Below the pieces are notes generated by a model. It did not search any database. It was not told the origin of the DNA and was given only the letters and a program-made list of their open reading frames with translations. From contig CANREO010000006.1 in the NCBI GenBank assembly GCA_947629635.1, positions 1-21,547 on the forward strand: a DNA stretch of 21,547 nucleotides. Reading direction: 5' to 3'. Origin of the DNA: an uncultured Clostridia bacterium (GTDB taxonomy: Bacteria; Bacillota; Clostridia; Christensenellales; CAG-917). Of the stretch, positions 17,321 to 21,547 are shown in pieces; position 1 is the first letter of the stretch, and each line of letters starts with the position of its first letter. The translations under genes were made by a program, and so were the position numbers.

Positions 17321-18754
17321 TTATATGGGAAGATGGGAAGTATTTTTTTGTATCACGTCGTGCGCACCGCCCTCTACAATGCTCGTGGCGGACACAAGCG
17401 TCATCTTGGCGCACTTGTGCAATTGCTCCAATGTGATTGCTCCGCAATTGCACATAGTGGACTTGACCTTATGCAAACTGCGCTGAACGTTGTCTTTCAA
17501 ACTGCCGGCATAGGGCACGTAACTGTCCACGCCTTCCTCGAAGCTGAGCCCACGCTTGCCGCCCAAATCGTAGCGCTGCCAATTGCGTGCGCGATTGCTA
17601 CCCTCGCCCCAATACTCCTTGACATAATTGCCGTTGAGATTGAGTTTGTTGCCCGGGCTTTCATCGAATCTGGCAAAATATCTGCCGAGCATCAAAAAGT
17701 CCGCGCCCATAGCGAGCGCAAGCGTCATATGATAGTCATGCACTATGCCGCCGTCGCTGCATATTGGGATATATATACCTGTCTTTTCAAAATATTCGTC
17801 TCTCGCTTTGGCGACCTCGATGACGGCGGTCGCCTGCCCTCTGCCTATGCCTTTTGTTTCGCGCGTAATGCAAATCGAACCGCCTCCGATGCCCACCTTC
17901 ACTTTGTCGCCGTATTTGGCGCGAATGAAATCCAGCGTACGCTTTTGCCACACGGTGTAGCCCTCGCTTGAATCTATACACAGGACGTCCGCCCCGGCTT
18001 CTACAAGCGCCGGCACGCGTTTTTCATAGTCCAACGTATTTATGCCAGCGCCAACAATATATCTTTTGCTTGAATCAAGCAACTCATTCGGATGCGCCTT
18101 GTGCGCGTCATAGTCCTTGCGAAAAATGAGATACATCAAATTGTCATCATCATCCACAATAGGCAAAGTGTTGAGTTTATGATCCCATATTATATCGTTG
18201 GCCTCGGCAAGCGTCGTGTCCTTAGGAGCGGTGACCAGTCTTTCGCGAGGCGTCATGAAATCTTTCACTTTAAGGTCGAGGCTCATGCGGCTTATGCGAT
18301 AATCCCTGCTTGTCACTATGCCGAGCAATTTGCCGCACGCGCTGCCGTCATCGGTGACGGCAATCGTATTGTGCCCCTTTCTCTCAACAAGTTCGAGCAC
18401 GTCTGCGAGCGTGCTTTCGGGAGTCAGGTTGCTGTCGGACACCACAAATCCGGCCTTATAACTCTTGACCCTGCGCACCATATTTGCCTCGTCCTCGATG
18501 CTCTGCGAGCCGTAAATAAAACTTATTCCGCCCTCTTTGGCAAGAGCGATCGCAAGCGTGTCGTTGGATACGGACTGCATGATAGCCGACACAAGAGGAA
18601 TGTTGAGGGATATTGCAGGCTCATCTCCCCTTTTGAATTTGGTCAAAGGAGTCTTCAAAGATACGTTTTGCGGAATGCAATTCTCGTCCGTATAACCGGG
18701 TATGAGCAAATACTCGCTGAAAGTTCTGGACGGCTCGTCAAAATAGTTCGCCAT
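17321..18754 (-). CDS. guaB: IMP dehydrogenase (Tritrichomonas-like type) with a 24-residue gap in the barrel
   Basis: IMPDH converts IMP to XMP with NAD, the committed step to guanine nucleotides. The 477-residue chain has the N-terminal barrel start (IPLVSAIMQSVS, EGGISFIYGSQS), two CBS domains (about 100-215, FVVSDSN to IFRKDYD), the IMP site DSSEGY, the catalytic loop GGGSICITRE with Cys295, SDGGI, and the flap RNWQRYDLGGK with Arg394-Tyr395. It closely resembles the T. foetus enzyme as I remember it (catalytic Cys319, Arg418-Tyr419, 503 residues): all three positions differ by exactly 24. The missing 24 residues lie between KVKV and GIGGG (codon junction near 17893), where every family member has a strand-helix unit starting with G-(A/G)-G-N. 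Activity without it is doubtful. Start ATG 18754 follows AGGTGG. It is a single-gene unit with its own promoter and terminator. Whether the gap is a real deletion or an assembly collapse is open. Confidence 0.93.
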   Translation of the reverse strand: MANYFDEPSRTFSEYLLIPGYTDENCIPQNVSLKTPLTKFKRGDEPAISLNIPLVSAIMQSVSNDTLAIALAKEGGISFIYGSQSIEDEANMVRRVKSYKAGFVVSDSNLTPESTLADVLELVERKGHNTIAVTDDGSACGKLLGIVTSRDYRISRMSLDLKVKDFMTPRERLVTAPKDTTLAEANDIIWDHKLNTLPIVDDDDNLMYLIFRKDYDAHKAHPNELLDSSKRYIVGAGINTLDYEKRVPALVEAGADVLCIDSSEGYTVWQKRTLDFIRAKYGDKVKVGIGGGSICITRETKGIGRGQATAVIEVAKARDEYFEKTGIYIPICSDGGIVHDYHMTLALAMGADFLMLGRYFARFDESPGNKLNLNGNYVKEYWGEGSNRARNWQRYDLGGKRGLSFEEGVDSYVPYAGSLKDNVQRSLHKVKSTMCNCGAITLEQLHKCAKMTLVSATSIVEGGAHDVIQKNTSHLPI

Positions 18755-18783
18755 TGCGCCACCTATAAATATAAATTTTTTAT

Positions 18784-18813
18784 ATCATACTCATTCTTTA
18801 TACTCTATGTCAA
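18784..18813 (-). promoter_or_regulatory. Promoter of guaB
   Basis: On the - strand, consensus TTGACA (18813-18808) and TATGAT (18789-18784) are separated by 18 bp, 30 bp upstream of the ATG. No purine-riboswitch core is present between promoter and start; the leader is too short for one. Confidence 0.75.
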
Positions 18814-18868
18814 ACAAAAATGGCAATTTATCAAAATTTGAAGCGCGAAAACGTTCGGAGCACAGTCT

Positions 18869-18970
18869 TGATATAAAAAATGCAAACGGCCTCAGGTACA
18901 CACCCAAAGCCGCTCGCTATAATAAGGGGGAAAATTATGAGCTGTTTATGAAAGCGTTTTCGCTTTCGTC
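18869..18970 (-). ncRNA. Candidate small RNA of about 100 nt, or short-peptide transcript
   Basis: A complete transcription unit without a normal gene. A promoter (18977-19005) points into it. The predicted 5' end is followed by a perfect 7-bp stem GAAAGCG/CGCTTTC with a 4-nt loop (18950-18967). A single-stranded AT- and C-rich stretch follows. The 3' end is an 11-bp stem with G-U pairs and a GTGT loop (18887-18912) followed by TTTGCATTTTTT, a rho-independent terminator. It ends before the guaB promoter, so it need not be a guaB leader. The only short frame is an eight-codon MTKAKTLS at the very 5' end, with no ribosome site. It does not match the cores I know of 6S, SRP, tmRNA, RNase P, T-box or purine riboswitches. 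Expression is unproven. Confidence 0.5.
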
Positions 18971-18976
18971 ATTAAC

Positions 18977-19005
18977 ATATTATCACTATATTATATGCAA
19001 GTCAA
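18977..19005 (-). promoter_or_regulatory. Promoter of the candidate small RNA
   Basis: On the - strand, TTGACT (19005-19000) and TAATAT (18982-18977) are separated by 17 bp. No gene with a ribosome site follows before the terminator-like stem at 18887-18912. The -35 box and spacing equal those of the promoter at 2642-2670. Confidence 0.65.
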
Positions 19006-19174
19006 GGGTTTTTTGTAAGTTTTTTTGCAAAAACTTAAAAAACGAGGTTTTTACTTAACAAATATGCCATAAATTATTTTAACTTTAATGCAAATTTGTC
19101 GATTTTGTAGTTGCAAATCTTTAATTTGTGCAAAAAATGCAATGAAAAAAGCCCCGTTTAAAACATCGTAAAAT

Positions 19175-19207
19175 AAAAAAGCGGTTATCTAACCGACTTT
19201 TTTAAAA
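19175..19207 (-). terminator. Terminator of mnmG
   Basis: A 5-6 bp stem CGGTT(A)/(T)AACCG at 19182-19195 with A-runs on one side and T-runs on the other, giving CTTTTTTATTTT after the stem on the - strand. It lies about 60 bp beyond the mnmG stop. The DNA from 19006 to 19174 is AT-rich and shows nothing else recognisable. Confidence 0.75.
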
Positions 19208-19261
19208 AATGCATTTAGTTGCTCGCATTTTTTGTAATTTGCAAAAAATGATATCAAATTT

Positions 19262-21100
19262 TTACTTATTTTTCAGCGCAACTATCAAAACCGCTATGTC
19301 CGCGGGCGAGACTCCCGATATCCTCGACGCCTGTCCCAGGTTTAACGGCTTTATTGCGGAAAGCTTTTGCCTCGCCTCTACCCTCAGCGCTTTTACCGAA
19401 GAATAGTCAAAGTCGGCGGAGATCAGTTTTTCCTCAAGCCGACGCGCCTCTTTGACAGCTGCAAATTCCTTTTTCAGATATCCCTCGTATTTGATCTCTA
19501 TCACCGCCGCTTCAAGCGCCTGTCTGTCTCCCTCGAAGTTTACAAATTCCGCCATATCCGTCGCGGTCACGACCGGTCTCCTGCACAATTCGCCGAAAGT
19601 GGGCGCCTTTTGAGGCATCGTTTCGCCCAGTCTTTTAAGCAGCTCTTCCGCACGCGCCCTATCCACTCGCATGTTCGCGCAATTCAAAATTGCGTCAATA
19701 CGTTTTTTCTTTTGACAAAGCCTCTCATATCTTTTTTCTGTCGCCAATCCTATTTTGTAGCCTATCGGAGTAAGACGCATGTCTGCGTTGTCCTGCCTCA
19801 AAAGTATGCGATGCTCCGCGCGCGAAGTCATCATGCGATACGGCTCGTTTGTTCCCTTTGTCACAAGGTCGTCTATGAGCACGCCGATATACGCCTGATC
19901 CCTGCCCAAAACCACGGGCGCTTTGCCTTGAACCTTTCTCGCAGCGTTTATGCCGGCGATTATGCCCTGTGCCGCAGCCTCTTCGTATCCGCTGCTTCCG
20001 TTGATCTGCCCCGCGCCGAACAGCCCATCAATATGCTTGCTTTCAAGCGACGGGTAGAGCGAAAGAGGATCCAGACAATCATATTCAATAGCGTATCCGT
20101 ACTTTGCAAACCTGCAATTCTCAAGCCCCTCGACGGAGCGATACATTTCCTCCTGAACGTCTTTCGGCAACGACGTAGACATACCCTGTATATACATTTC
20201 GTCGCTCCCGACGCCCTCGGGTTCTACAAATATCTGATGGCGAAGTTTGTCTCGGAAGGTCATGACTTTTGTCTCTATGGACGGGCAATATCTCGGGCCC
20301 ACCCCGACTATCGTCCCGTTATAAAGCGGACTTCGGCCGATATTTCTCTCAATTATTTCATGCGTTCTCGGGTTGGTATACGTAAGATAACACGGCTCTT
20401 CGACAAAAGTAGAGTTTTCCGTCATAAACGAAAATCTGTCTGCGGTATAACCTCGCTGAATTTGCATTTTGGAAAAATCTATACTGTCCTTGAAAATGCG
20501 CGCCGGGGTCCCCGTCTTAAAACGTCTCATCGGCAATCCGAGGTCGATCAAGGCGGAGGAGAGACGTTTTGCGGACGCAAATCCGTCCGGACCGCCGTCG
20601 ATCACGCTTTCCCCAATGATAATTTTGCTGTTTAAAAAAACTCCTGTGGCAAGTACCGCCGCCTTGCATTCCACATAAAAATCCACGGTTTTCACACCGC
20701 ATATCTTTCCGTTTTCGGCGACGATCTCAACCGCTTCGCTGTCAATTAGCGTAAGTCCGCTCTGCTTTTTTAACACATCAAGCATGAGGCTGTGATACAA
20801 CGCCTTATCTTCCTGTCCCCGCAACGAATATACGGCCGGCCCTTTTGCGGAATTGAGCATCTTCATTTGCAAAAGCGCCCCGTCCGCCGTAAGCCCCATC
20901 TGACCTCCGAGCGCGTCGATTTCTCTGACGAGATGTCCTTTTGCCGTGCCGCCGATGGCCGGATTGCACGGCATATTTGCGACAGTACCGAAATCCGAGC
21001 ACAGCATGAGTGTGTTCATATTCAGTCTTGCCGCGGCAAGTGCCGCTTCTGTTCCGGCGTGACCGCCGCCGATCACAACTACATCATAATGTTGCGTCAT
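19262..21100 (-). CDS. mnmG: tRNA uridine-5-carboxymethylaminomethyl modification enzyme MnmG (GidA)
   Basis: MnmG is the FAD-dependent partner of MnmE; together they modify U34 in the wobble position of several tRNAs. ATG 21100 gives MTQHYDVVVIGGGHAGTEAA, overlaps the mnmE stop (ATGA) and follows TAGGAAA; a TTG four codons earlier is less likely. The 612-residue length is normal. Visible blocks: FAD dinucleotide motif GGGHAGTEAALAAARL, MPCNPAIGGTAKGHLVREIDALGG, ATGVFLNSKIIIG, RFKTGTPARI, GVGPRYCPSIETKV, FVEPEG, GYAIEYDCLDP, GAGQINGSSGYEEAAAQGIIAGINAA, MMTSRAEHRILLRQDNADMRLT, and the C-terminal helical domain with IKYEGYLKKE that binds MnmE and tRNA. Confidence 0.97.
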   Translation of the reverse strand: MTQHYDVVVIGGGHAGTEAALAAARLNMNTLMLCSDFGTVANMPCNPAIGGTAKGHLVREIDALGGQMGLTADGALLQMKMLNSAKGPAVYSLRGQEDKALYHSLMLDVLKKQSGLTLIDSEAVEIVAENGKICGVKTVDFYVECKAAVLATGVFLNSKIIIGESVIDGGPDGFASAKRLSSALIDLGLPMRRFKTGTPARIFKDSIDFSKMQIQRGYTADRFSFMTENSTFVEEPCYLTYTNPRTHEIIERNIGRSPLYNGTIVGVGPRYCPSIETKVMTFRDKLRHQIFVEPEGVGSDEMYIQGMSTSLPKDVQEEMYRSVEGLENCRFAKYGYAIEYDCLDPLSLYPSLESKHIDGLFGAGQINGSSGYEEAAAQGIIAGINAARKVQGKAPVVLGRDQAYIGVLIDDLVTKGTNEPYRMMTSRAEHRILLRQDNADMRLTPIGYKIGLATEKRYERLCQKKKRIDAILNCANMRVDRARAEELLKRLGETMPQKAPTFGELCRRPVVTATDMAEFVNFEGDRQALEAAVIEIKYEGYLKKEFAAVKEARRLEEKLISADFDYSSVKALRVEARQKLSAIKPLNLGQASRISGVSPADIAVLIVALKNK

Positions 21101-21547
21101 TTTCCTACGCAAAAATTGGCAAAAATGCCGTTTACTATGTCCTCCGTGGCTGTCTTCCCGGTGATCTCTCCGAGCGCGTCATATGCTGCATTCAGATCCA
21201 CAAGGATACAATCCACTGTATTATTATCTATATTTTCAAGAGCGCTCTCAAGTGCCTTTTCTGCCCTAAACAATGCCGAAATGTGCCTTTGATTGGTGAT
21301 TATCTCGCCGTCCTCGCTCTCCGTACACAGCGCGGCAATGGCGTGAGCCAAATTTTCCACGCCTTCGTGCGTACGCGCGCTGACCGCAAAGGAATTTGCC
21401 TTCTTGGGAATTGCAAATCCGCCCAAATCGCACTTATTGTATACATCGAAAGTCAAAACTCCGCAAGGAGGTTCCGGCTCAATGTCGGGGCAGGTTTTAT
21501 CCAACACGTGAAGTATGACGTCAGCTGCTGCCGCCGCCTTCCTTGCC
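21097..21547 (-). CDS. mnmE: tRNA modification GTPase MnmE, C-terminal part (cut by the window edge)
   Basis: The frame runs open from the right edge of the window and covers the second half of the GTPase domain and the C-terminal helical domain. ADVILHVLDKTCPD matches the region after the G3 motif, NKCDLGG is the G4 NKxD motif, FAVSART is the G5 (SA) motif, and the protein ends in IFANFCVGK, the C-terminal FC(I/V)GK with its catalytic-site cysteine. The start and the first ~300 residues are outside the window. Its stop overlaps the mnmG start, the standard coupling of this pair. Confidence 0.95.
   Translation of the reverse strand, partial: ARKAAAAADVILHVLDKTCPDIEPEPPCGVLTFDVYNKCDLGGFAIPKKANSFAVSARTHEGVENLAHAIAALCTESEDGEIITNQRHISALFRAEKALESALENIDNNTVDCILVDLNAAYDALGEITGKTATEDIVNGIFANFCVGK

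Noticed and set aside
18869..18970. T-box or purine riboswitch controlling guaB
   Set aside because: The TTGGGTGTGTACC stretch superficially resembles a T-box, but the conserved T-box sequence and specifier stem are absent, the purine-aptamer core is absent, and guaB has its own promoter downstream.
19367..20635. A 422-codon open frame on the + strand opposite mnmG
   Set aside because: It is an antisense shadow of the conserved mnmG frame, with no ribosome site and no recognisable domain. Other long antisense frames opposite lacZ, dnaG, rpoD and guaB were rejected for the same reason.

Overview
The window looks like a chromosomal segment from a low-to-medium GC Bacillota, most likely an uncultured, gut-type Clostridia. 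The evidence is the gene order dnaG-rpoD-trmK-nif3-zinc-ribbon, the adjacent mnmE-mnmG pair, Bacillota-type Shine-Dalgarno sites, consensus sigma-A promoters and a type III glutamine synthetase. No rRNA, tRNA, insertion sequence or CRISPR array is visible.

Layout. 1-780 is a small accessory region: a palindrome-rich direct repeat (two 77-bp copies), the broken 3' end of a phage-head/MuF-type toxin gene with an Ntox50-like tail, and an intact small gene placed like its immunity partner. 904-2670 holds a membrane-anchored, sialyltransferase-like gene with its own promoter. Its N-terminal anchor is out of frame with the body by a run of nine G, so it is either phase-variable or broken. 2870-3634 is an unrecognised zinc-finger protein, convergent with a GH2 beta-galactosidase gene (3654-6671) that has one in-frame amber codon beside the catalytic GNESG motif. 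6820-11796 is the conserved macromolecular-synthesis operon: primase, sigma-A, TrmK, a Nif3-like protein and a coiled-coil zinc-ribbon protein, joined by short overlaps or a 3-bp gap. After an AT-rich spacer come glnN and a small zinc-ribbon/DUF4190-like membrane protein on the + strand. From 14874 to the end everything is on the - strand: a two-gene transketolase, a small secreted protein, guaB, a probable small RNA, mnmG and the 3' part of mnmE.

Function. The core genes cover replication priming, housekeeping transcription, tRNA modification (TrmK, MnmE/MnmG), nitrogen assimilation (GlnN), pentose phosphate metabolism and guanine nucleotide synthesis.

Most notable is the number of lesions in otherwise recognisable genes: an amber TGG-to-TAG change in lacZ, a G9-tract frameshift in the sialyltransferase-like gene, a 24-codon in-frame gap in the barrel of guaB (which otherwise strongly resembles the Tritrichomonas foetus enzyme), and a collapsed toxin gene. 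These could reflect phase variation and gene decay, or assembly and consensus errors; reads would decide. The other leads are a probable ~100-nt RNA gene between guaB and mnmG, and the repeat next to the orphan immunity gene.
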